From Akkermansiaceae bacterium (GTDB lineage Bacteria > Verrucomicrobiota > Verrucomicrobiia > Verrucomicrobiales > Akkermansiaceae): a stretch of 48,056 bases of DNA. Below, piece after piece: positions 26,142 to 34,563 of this stretch; the first letter of the stretch is position 1; every line of letters starts with the position of its first letter. The DNA is taken from positions 1-48,056 of the forward strand of contig JANYFB010000114.1 of assembly GCA_025362955.1 (NCBI GenBank). Direction: 5' to 3'. The notes below the pieces were generated by a model. The model did not search any database. It was not told the DNA's origin and saw only the letters and a list, made by a program, of their open reading frames with translations. Made by a program: the position numbers and the translations under genes.

Positions 26142-28669
26142 GGTGTGGTGCGGTGACGTTTTTGAAATGCGGGAGACTCGATGATGCCTAGGATGAGCGT
26201 GGAAAACTTACCGTTGGACTGTTCCAGATTTTCCACGACGGCATCCACCGTGGGAATATCGCAGGGTTCCGGCCCGCGCCCAAGGGCGTAGGTGAAAAGT
26301 TTTTCCGTGAGGCATTGGTAATAGTCGCGACGGCGGGCGGTGACGAGGAGATGCTTGAGTTCGCGAACATCGGCGAAAGGCTCGCCGGTGATGAGTTTGC
26401 CCGCGACGGGTTCGAGAGGGATTCCCTGATCCTTGTCCCGCCAGGAGCCCATTGCGTTGAAATTTTCAAGAGCCAAACCGAGTGGATCCATGCGGTTGTG
26501 GCAAGATGAGCAGAGCGGTTGTTCGCGGTGGAGAGCGAGAGCCTCGCGGAGGGTAAGATTGCCGCCATCATGGTTTTTTTCCGATGCTTCCAACGATGGA
26601 ATGTTAGGCGGGGGCGGTGGCGGCGGAGTGCCGAGGATGTTGTCCAAGATGAAAAGCCCCCGCTTTACCGGAGAGGTTCGAGTGGGATTGGAAGTCACTG
26701 CGAGGACAGTGCCCATGGTGAGCACGCCGCCGCGCGGGCTGTCCGGCGGGAGTTTGACAAGCCGCATTTCTTTCCCGGAAACATCGGGCACACCGTAGTG
26801 TTTGGCCAGTTCCTCATTAAGATAGGTAAAGTCGTTTTCGAGTAATTCTAACACGCTGCGATCATCGCGTAAGAGATGGCGGAACATCATTTCCGCCTCG
26901 CGCCGCATAGCGTTGCGGAGGGAGGCGCTGAACTCGATGCGTTTGCCGTTGTTTCCAAATTTCGCGCGGAATTCGGCCATCTCTTTACGCAGCGACTCTA
27001 GTTTCACCGTGTCATGGGCTTTCTCGGCGGCGTCGATGGATTGGTTGAGTCGTTGCCGCAGTTGAAATCTTCCCTGCATGTCCTTCTCCTGACCGGAATC
27101 CCGGGCGAGGACGATCCGGGCATCAATGCTCACGCTTTCAACATCGCGCGTCTGAAGCCATTGACCGGCGAAGTTTCTCACGAACTCGCCGGAGCGGTCA
27201 TCCGCAAGCATCCGCGCGACTTGAGTGGATAGATTTTGCCGGAGTTCGCCCCGTTCTGCTAGCTGATAGAGAGTTTCGTCGGGCATGGTGGACCACAGAA
27301 AATAGGAAAGCCGGGACGCAAGAGCATATTCGTCTAACAACGGATGGGCCTTGGGATCGTTTTCCGGCAGGGTCTCTTCCATGCGAAAGAGGAACCGAGG
27401 CGAGGCGAGCACCGCCGTGATGGCCTTGCCGATGCCATGCGGGAAGGTGCCGCCAGGCGGCGCGGCCGAGGCGAGGGCAAGCGAGGTGAGTTTCGTGATT
27501 GTCGCTTCGTCCACTGGGCGGCGGAAGGCCCGTGTCGTAAAACGCCGCAAAATTTCTGCGGCGTAGCGCGCCTGTTCCGCCGGGTCCGCCGGAACATCCT
27601 CGCGGGAAAAAAAGCGGCTATAATTTTCCGGATGTCTCGCATAGGCGGATTCTAACGGACCGATCAACGTCACCCCATCCAATTTCAAATCCACGTTGGG
27701 AGCGCCGTCGCCGGGTTTCTCCGCAGGCTTTTGGTCCTTGCCCACCAGTGGCTCCAGGGTCAGCCGCACCGGGTAACTTCCCGCCGCCCACTTGACCTCA
27801 ACGGAGGGTTTCACCGCGAGGAAATCAAACCATTTCAGCTCCTGTCGCGCGACCTCCTTGCCATCAACCGACCATGTAAAATTCGCACGGCCGGGATCAT
27901 AGGCGAACGAGCCATGGACGCTGGAGTTGAGCACGACCCGATAGGTTCCTGGCTCGGTGATTTTCAACGTGGCCGTTAAGTCTGCGGCGTCATAAAGCGA
28001 TAACCGGTCTCGTCCGGAGCCATTTCCAGAAAATTGCTCGGTTGGAAGCGTGCGCTCCGGGGTCACGCGGCTTTCCATCGGCACCGCCTTGGCGACGATG
28101 GTTTCCGCCGCCTGCATGTATTTTTCCAGCAGTAGAGGCGAGGTTGTCAACGCGTCGGCGATGGTGTCGAAACCGTAGCCCGTGTCGTCCGCCGGAAATT
28201 CCTCGTCCGTGCGGAACTCGGTGCCCATTAGATCGCGGATGGTATTCTGGTATTCCACGCGGTTCAGGCGGTGCAGTGTGACGCGACCGGGATCGGGATA
28301 TTGCGGGTCAAGCTTGAGCGGGCCGCGCTTGATCCACTCGGCCAGTGTGGAAAGTTCCTGGGACGTCAGACGTTCCTTTTTTGCGGGCGGCATCAGTCCC
28401 GAGCGGACATTTTTCAGCGCGTGGACCCAGAGATCCGTTTGGTCCATCATGGCCGCAGTCGAGCCAAAGCTGTCAAAACTGACCTTACCCTTGTGTTCGC
28501 CGTCGCCATGGCAGTCGTAACAATGATCTTCGATAATAGGCAGAATTTCCTTCTCGAACCTTGCCGCTTGGTCCGTCTCCGCGTGGCCCGTTCGATACAA
28601 AACTATCGAGCAAAGGCCGCAGAAAACCCGCGTTCGCCAGAGGAGTGAGTAAGAAAAAAACGGGCGCAT
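26138..28669 (-). CDS. DUF1587/1592/1588/1585 planctomycete-type cytochrome
   Basis: The 843-residue secreted product has a heme c motif near the N-terminus (EDHCYDCHGDGEHKG). It is followed by the domain series typical of this family: LHRLNRVEYQNTIRDLMG (DUF1587), a central DUF1595/DUF1592 segment with FRRPVDEATITKLTSLAL and ALASRLSYFLWSTMPDETLY, DUF1588 with LNEELAKHYGVPDVSG and SNPTRTSPVKRG, and DUF1585 with SSCHNRMDPLGLALENFN. A poly-proline run of seven residues (GTPPPPPPPNIP) precedes the last part. The Cys-His pair in SSCHNRMD is normal for the family. It is the first gene of the minus-strand unit ending at 23559. A role in electron transfer is inferred. Confidence 0.9.
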   Translation of the reverse strand: MRPFFSYSLLWRTRVFCGLCSIVLYRTGHAETDQAARFEKEILPIIEDHCYDCHGDGEHKGKVSFDSFGSTAAMMDQTDLWVHALKNVRSGLMPPAKKERLTSQELSTLAEWIKRGPLKLDPQYPDPGRVTLHRLNRVEYQNTIRDLMGTEFRTDEEFPADDTGYGFDTIADALTTSPLLLEKYMQAAETIVAKAVPMESRVTPERTLPTEQFSGNGSGRDRLSLYDAADLTATLKITEPGTYRVVLNSSVHGSFAYDPGRANFTWSVDGKEVARQELKWFDFLAVKPSVEVKWAAGSYPVRLTLEPLVGKDQKPAEKPGDGAPNVDLKLDGVTLIGPLESAYARHPENYSRFFSREDVPADPAEQARYAAEILRRFTTRAFRRPVDEATITKLTSLALASAAPPGGTFPHGIGKAITAVLASPRFLFRMEETLPENDPKAHPLLDEYALASRLSYFLWSTMPDETLYQLAERGELRQNLSTQVARMLADDRSGEFVRNFAGQWLQTRDVESVSIDARIVLARDSGQEKDMQGRFQLRQRLNQSIDAAEKAHDTVKLESLRKEMAEFRAKFGNNGKRIEFSASLRNAMRREAEMMFRHLLRDDRSVLELLENDFTYLNEELAKHYGVPDVSGKEMRLVKLPPDSPRGGVLTMGTVLAVTSNPTRTSPVKRGLFILDNILGTPPPPPPPNIPSLEASEKNHDGGNLTLREALALHREQPLCSSCHNRMDPLGLALENFNAMGSWRDKDQGIPLEPVAGKLITGEPFADVRELKHLLVTARRRDYYQCLTEKLFTYALGRGPEPCDIPTVDAVVENLEQSNGKFSTLILGIIESPAFQKRHRTTP

Positions 28670-28872
28670 TTTGAAGGAGGAATTGGCGAAAGTTCGTCAG
28701 GGAAAGATGGTCCGCGAAAAACTACGGTAATTGCGGCGGCGATCATCCAGTAGTTTTCATTTTAACCCGAATGAATTATCACTCTGACGAGAACCCTGAA
28801 ATGACCGGATTGTTGCAATTTCCGCAGGATTTCTGGCTTCACGCGTAAGACAGGTAAGCTAAGTTCGGGCAG

Positions 28873-30123
28873 ATGAAATCGGATCGGGTAGTCATTGTGG
28901 GCGGCGGAGTCATCGGGCTTTGCTCGGCCTACTATGCGCTGAAACGCGGTTTTGCGGTCACTGTGATCGAGTGGGAAGCGGCGGGTGGCGACAACTGCTC
29001 GATGGGGAACGCGGGCATGATCGTCCCCAGCCATTTCACCCCACTCGCCGCGCCCGGAATGATCACTAAGGGGCTGCGCTGGATGCTAAATCCAGAGAGC
29101 CCGTTCTACGTACGACCCCGGCTCAATCTCGATCTAATGCGCTGGGGTTGGCTGTTTTATCGCCATTCGACCGAGCGACACGTCGCCGCTTCGCGCGAAC
29201 TGTTGCGCGATCTCAATTTGGAAAGTCGCCGACTATTTGCAGAATTGGCCGAGATGGAGGACTTCGGTTTGGTGAAGCGCGGATTGCTGATGCTTTGTAA
29301 AACGCAGAGGGGACTCGACGAAGAATCCGATGTGGCCATCGAAGCACATGAAATCGGCCTGCAAGCCGAAGTTCTGGATGCTGCTGCGACGGCGAGGCGA
29401 GATCCCTCAGTCACCATGGATGTCGCGGGCGCAGTCTATTTTCCACAAGACTGCCACTTGAACCCTAGCCGTTTCATGGCCTCGATCCGGCGGAGGATCA
29501 TTGAGGCGGGCGGAGTAATTGAAAGTGGCGTGAAAGTGGATGGAATCGAAATGGGAAATGGCCAAGTCGTCGCCTTGAACGGGAATGGGCGGCGATTCGT
29601 TGGGGAAAAATTCGTGATCGCAGGAGGCTCGTGGACGGCAGATTTGCTGAATTCCGTGGGCGTGAAGCTGCCGCTCCAAGCGGGAAAAGGTTACTCTCTC
29701 ACCCTCCCCGCGCCGCCGGAACTGCCGCAGCTATGCTCGATTTTCGCCGAGGCAAAAGTCGCCATCACCCCCATGGACGGCAGCCTGCGTTTCGGCGGCA
29801 CCATGGAAGTCGGCGGGCTTGACCTCTCCATCAATTCCGCCCGAGTGCGCGGCATTATAAAGTCTGTTCACGACTATTTCCCGAAATTTTCGGAACGCAA
29901 CTTTGATGGTGTAAAACCTTGGTCAGGTCTGCGTCCGGTCTCGCCCGATGGAATCCCCTACCTCGGACAAGTGCGGGGCGTGACGAATCTGTTAGTCGCG
30001 AGTGGCCACGCCATGATGGGCCTGAGCCTTGGCCCGGTCAGCGGTCGGCTGGTCGCGAATCTCCTCGCGGGCGATGCGCCATTTCGGTCACTTGAGCGTT
30101 TATCGCCGACGAGATTTTGTTAA
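28873..30123 (+). CDS. FAD-dependent D-amino-acid / D-hydroxyproline dehydrogenase
   Basis: The 416-residue product starts with the Rossmann motif VVIVGGGVIGLCSAYYALK and contains the DadA-like segments NAGMIVPSHFTPLAAPG and YFPQDCHLNPSRFMASIRRR. The C-terminal FAD-contact region is KPWSGLRPVSPDGIPYLG, then GHAMMGLSLGPVSGRL. In this operon it should oxidise cis-4-hydroxy-D-proline to 1-pyrroline-4-hydroxy-2-carboxylate, the second step of the pathway, passing electrons to the respiratory chain. Three further genes of the pathway follow at once. D-alanine-type activity is the alternative, but the context favours hydroxyproline. The 203 bases upstream, divergent from the cytochrome gene, hold the promoter. 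Confidence 0.85.
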   Translation: MKSDRVVIVGGGVIGLCSAYYALKRGFAVTVIEWEAAGGDNCSMGNAGMIVPSHFTPLAAPGMITKGLRWMLNPESPFYVRPRLNLDLMRWGWLFYRHSTERHVAASRELLRDLNLESRRLFAELAEMEDFGLVKRGLLMLCKTQRGLDEESDVAIEAHEIGLQAEVLDAAATARRDPSVTMDVAGAVYFPQDCHLNPSRFMASIRRRIIEAGGVIESGVKVDGIEMGNGQVVALNGNGRRFVGEKFVIAGGSWTADLLNSVGVKLPLQAGKGYSLTLPAPPELPQLCSIFAEAKVAITPMDGSLRFGGTMEVGGLDLSINSARVRGIIKSVHDYFPKFSERNFDGVKPWSGLRPVSPDGIPYLGQVRGVTNLLVASGHAMMGLSLGPVSGRLVANLLAGDAPFRSLERLSPTRFC

Positions 30124-30194
30124 TCCACCTCAGGAGATCGCTTAGTTTTCCTATACGAACTCGGAAGCGCCCGCTAGAGCATTCGCCCAGACCC

Positions 30195-31151
30195 ATGAGC
30201 CAGGCACCACTTCATGTCATTGATTCGCACACGGAAGGCGAGCCAACGCGGGTCGTCATTTCCGGTGGACCGGATCTTGGCTCGGGGACGATGGCTAAAA
30301 AAGCGCAGCGTTTCCGTGAAAATCACGACGAGTTACGCAGCGCCGTTTGCGACGAACCTCGCGGCCATGAGGCAATGGTCGGGGCGCTCCTCTGCGAACC
30401 GAACGAACCGGATTGCGTCTGCGGGGTGATTTTTTTCAACAATCTCTCCACGCTAAATATGTGCATCCACGGCACCATCGGCCTCGCCGTGACGCTGGCG
30501 CATTTAGGGAAAATCGGGGTTGGAGCACATCGCATCGACACGCCAGTCGGGGTGGTCGTGGCGACCTTGCGCGACGATGGCTCGGTGGAAGTGGCGAATG
30601 TTCCGAGCTATCGGAAAGCCGCCGCCGTCTCGGTCGAAGTTCCCCGATGGGGTGTGGTGCAGGGAGACATCGCATGGGGAGGGAACTGGTTTTTTCTTAT
30701 CGAAAACCAAGGTCCGAAAGTCGATTTCACCAACCTCGATGCGCTTACAAATTTCACCTCCCTCGTCCGCCAAGAGCTGGGCAAACAAGGTATCACGGGT
30801 GACAACGGGATGGAAATCGACCACATCGAAATTTTCTGCCCGCCAAGGGATCCGACTCTAGCAGATAGCCGCAACTTCGTCCTTTGCCCCGGAAAAGCCT
30901 ATGATCGCTCCCCCTGCGGCACTGGCACTAGCGCCAAACTCGCCTGCCTCCACGCCGACGGAAAACTCAAGCCCGGCGAAATCTGGCGGCAAGCCGGTAT
31001 TCTCGACACCGTCTTCCAAGGCAGCGTCGATGAACTCCCCGATGGTAAAATCACCCCCCGCATCTCAGGCCGCGCTTGGGTTAATGGCGAGAGCACTTAT
31101 CTTTTCAACTCCGGCGATCCATTTCGCCACGGCATCCCCTCACCCATCTAA
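30195..31151 (+). CDS. 4-hydroxyproline 2-epimerase (proline racemase family)
   Basis: The 318-residue product starts at the ATG at 30195 (MSQAPLHVIDSHTEGEPTRV, the usual family beginning). The two active-site cysteines are present: C90 in NMCIHGTIGLA, and C241 in SPCGTGTSAKLA. It interconverts trans-4-hydroxy-L-proline and cis-4-hydroxy-D-proline. The first motif has isoleucine where most relatives have glycine (MCGHGT), which is a variation of note. The gene begins 71 bases after the dehydrogenase and is followed 10 bases later by the deaminase. The cysteine pair rules out the dehydratase branch of the family. Confidence 0.9.
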   Translation: MSQAPLHVIDSHTEGEPTRVVISGGPDLGSGTMAKKAQRFRENHDELRSAVCDEPRGHEAMVGALLCEPNEPDCVCGVIFFNNLSTLNMCIHGTIGLAVTLAHLGKIGVGAHRIDTPVGVVVATLRDDGSVEVANVPSYRKAAAVSVEVPRWGVVQGDIAWGGNWFFLIENQGPKVDFTNLDALTNFTSLVRQELGKQGITGDNGMEIDHIEIFCPPRDPTLADSRNFVLCPGKAYDRSPCGTGTSAKLACLHADGKLKPGEIWRQAGILDTVFQGSVDELPDGKITPRISGRAWVNGESTYLFNSGDPFRHGIPSPI

Positions 31152-31161
31152 CATTATCATC

Positions 31162-32067
31162 ATGAGCATCCCATGGAAGGGCGTCATGCCCGCGACACTC
31201 ACCCAATTCAACGCCGATCTCACCATCGACCACGGCCTGATGACCGAGCATGGGAGATGGCTGATAGAAAACGGCTGCACCGCCATTGTCTGCCACGGTT
31301 CACTCGGCGAAGGCGCGACGCTTTCGTTCGATGAAAAACTCGCGCTGCAAAAGACCTACGTCGCCGCGCTGCCTAACACCCCGATTATTCCCGGCGTCGC
31401 CGCGGTTTCCACCAAGGAAGCCGTCGATATCGCCAAGGCCGCGAAAGACAACGGCTGCCGTGGCTTGATGGTCCTCCCGCCCTATCTCTACGCCTCCGAC
31501 TGGCGGGAAATGAAGACTCACATGAAGGCCGTCATCAACGCGACCGACCTGCCCTGTATCATCTATAACAATCCGATCGCCTACAAAACCGACTTCATCC
31601 CCGCGCAGATCAAGGAACTCGCCGACGAATGCCCGAACGTGGAATCCGTCAAGGAATCCTCCACCGATGCCCGGCGCGTCGCTGGCATCCGCGAACTTTG
31701 CGGCGACCGCCTCACCCTTGGTGTCGGCGTTGATGACTGCGCGTTGGAAGGAGCCGCGATGGGTGCGAAATTCTGGATCACCGGCGTCGGCGGCGCGTTC
31801 CCGAAGCACAACGTGAAACTCTGGAACCTCGCCACCTGCGGGAAAATCGAGGAGGCCATGCCGATCTATCATTGGCTGCTGCCGATGCTTCGGATGGACA
31901 CGGTCGTGAAATTCGTCCAGCTCATCAAGCTTCAGCAAACCCTCGCCAGCGGCGGAAAACTCGGCAACAACCTCGTCCGCCCGCCACGCCTCGAACTTGC
32001 CGGGGCCGAACTTGCGGAAGCCACCGCAATCATCGAGAAAGCTCTCGCGACCGCGCCTGAAATTTAA
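31162..32067 (+). CDS. 1-pyrroline-4-hydroxy-2-carboxylate deaminase (DHDPS family)
   Basis: The 301-residue product is a class I aldolase-fold enzyme. The Schiff-base lysine is K164 in VESVKESSTDARR. The conserved tyrosine is Y135 in PCIIYNNPIAYKT. The GSLGEGATLSFDEK segment takes the place of the usual 'GTTGE'. In the context of the neighbouring epimerase and dehydrogenase it should deaminate 1-pyrroline-4-hydroxy-2-carboxylate to 2-oxoglutarate semialdehyde. Dihydrodipicolinate synthase itself is less likely because of the operon. The next gene starts 12 bases downstream. Confidence 0.88.
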   Translation: MSIPWKGVMPATLTQFNADLTIDHGLMTEHGRWLIENGCTAIVCHGSLGEGATLSFDEKLALQKTYVAALPNTPIIPGVAAVSTKEAVDIAKAAKDNGCRGLMVLPPYLYASDWREMKTHMKAVINATDLPCIIYNNPIAYKTDFIPAQIKELADECPNVESVKESSTDARRVAGIRELCGDRLTLGVGVDDCALEGAAMGAKFWITGVGGAFPKHNVKLWNLATCGKIEEAMPIYHWLLPMLRMDTVVKFVQLIKLQQTLASGGKLGNNLVRPPRLELAGAELAEATAIIEKALATAPEI

Positions 32068-32079
32068 CAGGCTCCCTTC

Positions 32080-33642
32080 ATGACCACCTCACTTCTCGGC
32101 ACCTCCTTCATCGGCTACTCGCGCTCCGCCGGCACTGAGCCTTGCGGCAACGCGGTCCAACCCGGCACCGGCTCCAAGCTCGAACCTGCCTATCTAACTG
32201 CCACCCCTGATGAAGTCGATCATGCCATGGCCCTCGCCGCCGCCGCGTTTCCCGTTTATTCCAATCTATCAGGAAAAAACCGGGCCGTATTCCTGCGGGC
32301 CATTACCACGGAAATCGAAACCGTCGTCGATGACATCGTCGAGCGCGGCATGTTAGAAACCGCCTTGCCCGAACCGCGTCTTCGCGGCGAAACAGCCCGC
32401 ACCACCGGTCAACTCCGGATGTTCGCCAATCTCATCGAAGAAGGCTCTTGGGTGGATGCCCGGATCGACCGCGCCGATCCCGACCGCAAGCCGATCCCAA
32501 AAGTCGATCTCCGCTCGATGCTGCGTCCGTTAGGCCCCGTCGCCGTGTTTTGCGCCAGCAATTTCCCGATGGCCTACTCCGTGGCTGGCGGTGACAGCGC
32601 CTCCGCTCTCGCAGCGGGCTGCCCGGTCATCGTCATCGCCCACGCCTCGCATCCGGGAGTCGCGGAAATTGTTGCGAACGCCGTGATCCGCGCCGCCAAG
32701 CTGACCCACATGCCGGAAGGCGTTTTCTCCGTGCTCTACGGCGGCGGGCGCAAGGTCGGTCAAGCCGTCGTCAAGCATCCCGTCACCCAAGCCGTAGGCT
32801 TCACCGGCTCCCGCGCGGGAGGCACTGCCTTAATGGACTCCGCCGCCAGCCGCAAGCAACCGATCCCTGTTTACGCTGAGATGAGTTCGGTGAACCCGGT
32901 CGTCATTCTTGCCGGTGCGCTGGAACGTGGCGAAGAAGCTCTAGCAGAAGCATTTTTCGGATCGCTCACCCTCGGCGTCGGCCAGTTCTGCACCAATCCC
33001 GGCCTCGTTTTTCTTGCTAATGGAAATGGCGAGAAATTTCTAACCAAACTTAAAACCCTGATCGAAGCGGGCACCCCCGGCATGATGCTCAACGCGGCGA
33101 TCTGCCAGTCCTTCGCCGATTCCACCGCCGCCTTCGCCGCAACGCCTGGCGTAGAAACCCTCGCCCGCTCCACCGCCGAAGCCGGCCCCGGCCAAGGCGC
33201 CCCCGCCGTCTTCATCGTCTCTATCAGCGACTTCCTCAAAAACGAAGCACTCCAGAGCGAGATGTTCGGTCCCGCCACCTTGATCGTGCGAGGATCGTTA
33301 GAGGAAATCGAAGCTGCCATCCCGCACCTCGAAGGCCAGCTCACCGCCAGCCTCCACGCCACCGATGCCGAACTCGCTGCAAACTCCAGCCTCATCCACG
33401 CCCTACAAACCCGCGCCGGCCGCCTCATCTTCAACGGCTTCCCCACTGGCGTGGAAGTCTGCAACAGCATCGTCCACGGCGGCCCCTTCCCCGCCACCTC
33501 GGACGGACGTAGTACTTCCGTCGGCACCATGGCGATCTTCCGTTTCTGCCGCGCCGTCGCCTGGCAAAGCTTCCCCGATGCCGCGCTGCCCGCCGAACTC
33601 CAGGAAGCGAATCCCCTAGGGATCAAAAGAATCATGGGTTGA
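32080..33642 (+). CDS. 2-oxoglutarate (ketoglutarate) semialdehyde dehydrogenase
   Basis: The 520-residue aldehyde dehydrogenase catalyses the last step, giving 2-oxoglutarate. The catalytic cysteine is C304 in GVGQFCTNPGLVF, the general-base glutamate is E267 in PVYAEMSSVNPV, and N161 lies in CASNFPMAYSVAGGD. These are features of the ketoglutarate semialdehyde / 2,5-dioxovalerate type. At residue 186, where relatives usually have lysine in 'VVVKAHPAHP', this protein has isoleucine (CPVIVIAHASHPG). That lysine normally contacts the cofactor. The gene is the last of the hydroxyproline operon and converges on the mgtC-like gene with 10 bases between stops. Confidence 0.88.
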   Translation: MTTSLLGTSFIGYSRSAGTEPCGNAVQPGTGSKLEPAYLTATPDEVDHAMALAAAAFPVYSNLSGKNRAVFLRAITTEIETVVDDIVERGMLETALPEPRLRGETARTTGQLRMFANLIEEGSWVDARIDRADPDRKPIPKVDLRSMLRPLGPVAVFCASNFPMAYSVAGGDSASALAAGCPVIVIAHASHPGVAEIVANAVIRAAKLTHMPEGVFSVLYGGGRKVGQAVVKHPVTQAVGFTGSRAGGTALMDSAASRKQPIPVYAEMSSVNPVVILAGALERGEEALAEAFFGSLTLGVGQFCTNPGLVFLANGNGEKFLTKLKTLIEAGTPGMMLNAAICQSFADSTAAFAATPGVETLARSTAEAGPGQGAPAVFIVSISDFLKNEALQSEMFGPATLIVRGSLEEIEAAIPHLEGQLTASLHATDAELAANSSLIHALQTRAGRLIFNGFPTGVEVCNSIVHGGPFPATSDGRSTSVGTMAIFRFCRAVAWQSFPDAALPAELQEANPLGIKRIMG

Positions 33643-33652
33643 CCGGATGCTT

Positions 33653-34408
33653 TCAGCTTTGGAATGAAATCCGGCTGACTCCAGGTACCGCGCGGATCGC
33701 TCCGATCACTGAGTCAGAAAACGCTACCATCCCTTTCCTCTTATACCTCAGGTGCAGGGTGACATCGCAGCGGTCGCCATTCAAATCTTCCTCGCGGTCG
33801 ATTCCCTTTACCTTCACGCCTAACGAACTGAGGGCGTTCACGAGGTCTTCCACGGTACAGGCCGATGGGGCAAACGAGACAGCGAGGTCGGAATACCAGT
33901 CATTTTTGATCATCGACTCCATATAGGGGATGAGCACGAGAATAAGTACTGCACCGAGCGTCCCCACTAGTCCAACACCCACCGCCCCTGCTCCAAAAGC
34001 AAGGCCAATGATTGTGACGAACCAAAGTGTGGCCGCAGTCGTCACTCCGCGAACCATATGGTTGCTCTGGCGGATGATCACTCCGGCACCCAGGAAACCC
34101 ATACCTGATAGCACCCCGGCTGCAAGCCGAGCCGGGTCGGGATGCCAGCCGGTCGTGAGATCGAGGCCGGTAAATGTATGTCGGTAAAATTCGTCTGATA
34201 GAATCATCGCGGTGCACGCTGCTAAACAAACTAGCAAGGTGGTGCGTAAACCTGCCGCCCTGCCGTGGCGTTCTCTCTCAATTCCGATCAAAGTCCCCGC
34301 CAGAACGGCAAGACCCATGCGGATCAAAATATCTAAGGTGATCCCATTGAGAAAAAATTCTTGGAGGTCGATCTGCGGGAAGTTCATTGTCATGATATCC
34401 ATGACCAT
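33653..34408 (-). CDS. MgtC/SapB family membrane protein
   Basis: The 251-residue product has the MgtC signature LAGTLIGIERERHGRAAGLR and then GVLSGMGFLGAGVIIRQ, with four to five membrane segments. The C-terminal ~90 residues form a soluble ACT-like domain (DLAVSFAPSACTVEDL to VPGVSRISFQS). MgtC proteins affect magnesium homeostasis and inhibit F-type ATP synthase in some bacteria. The first ATG is preceded by GGAATTAGG-like sequence, but internal ATGs at codons 4 and 7 are possible starts. It is divergent from the kinase-like gene. Confidence 0.87.
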   Translation of the reverse strand: MVMDIMTMNFPQIDLQEFFLNGITLDILIRMGLAVLAGTLIGIERERHGRAAGLRTTLLVCLAACTAMILSDEFYRHTFTGLDLTTGWHPDPARLAAGVLSGMGFLGAGVIIRQSNHMVRGVTTAATLWFVTIIGLAFGAGAVGVGLVGTLGAVLILVLIPYMESMIKNDWYSDLAVSFAPSACTVEDLVNALSSLGVKVKGIDREEDLNGDRCDVTLHLRYKRKGMVAFSDSVIGAIRAVPGVSRISFQS

Positions 34409-34563
34409 CAGCCTAATTCCATTCTGCGGCTTCCGAAAGGAGCACTTTGCGAACTAAGACTAATTCCAAGCCATTTGAACTAATCCCGTCACCCGACCCT
34501 TTCGAAGATTCTTTTGAGTGTCTCTGGACCGTTGCCCGGCGATAGAGTTCATTCAGCGCCGCT

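Noticed and set aside
31300-31938. 212-codon minus-strand frame opposite the deaminase gene
   Set aside because: The plus-strand protein has the lysine and tyrosine motifs of its family; the antisense frame is rich in Gly, Asp and Arg without any domain.
32871-33635. 254-codon minus-strand frame opposite the aldehyde dehydrogenase
   Set aside because: It is antisense to an unmistakable dehydrogenase in a GC-rich stretch; no motif or start signal.
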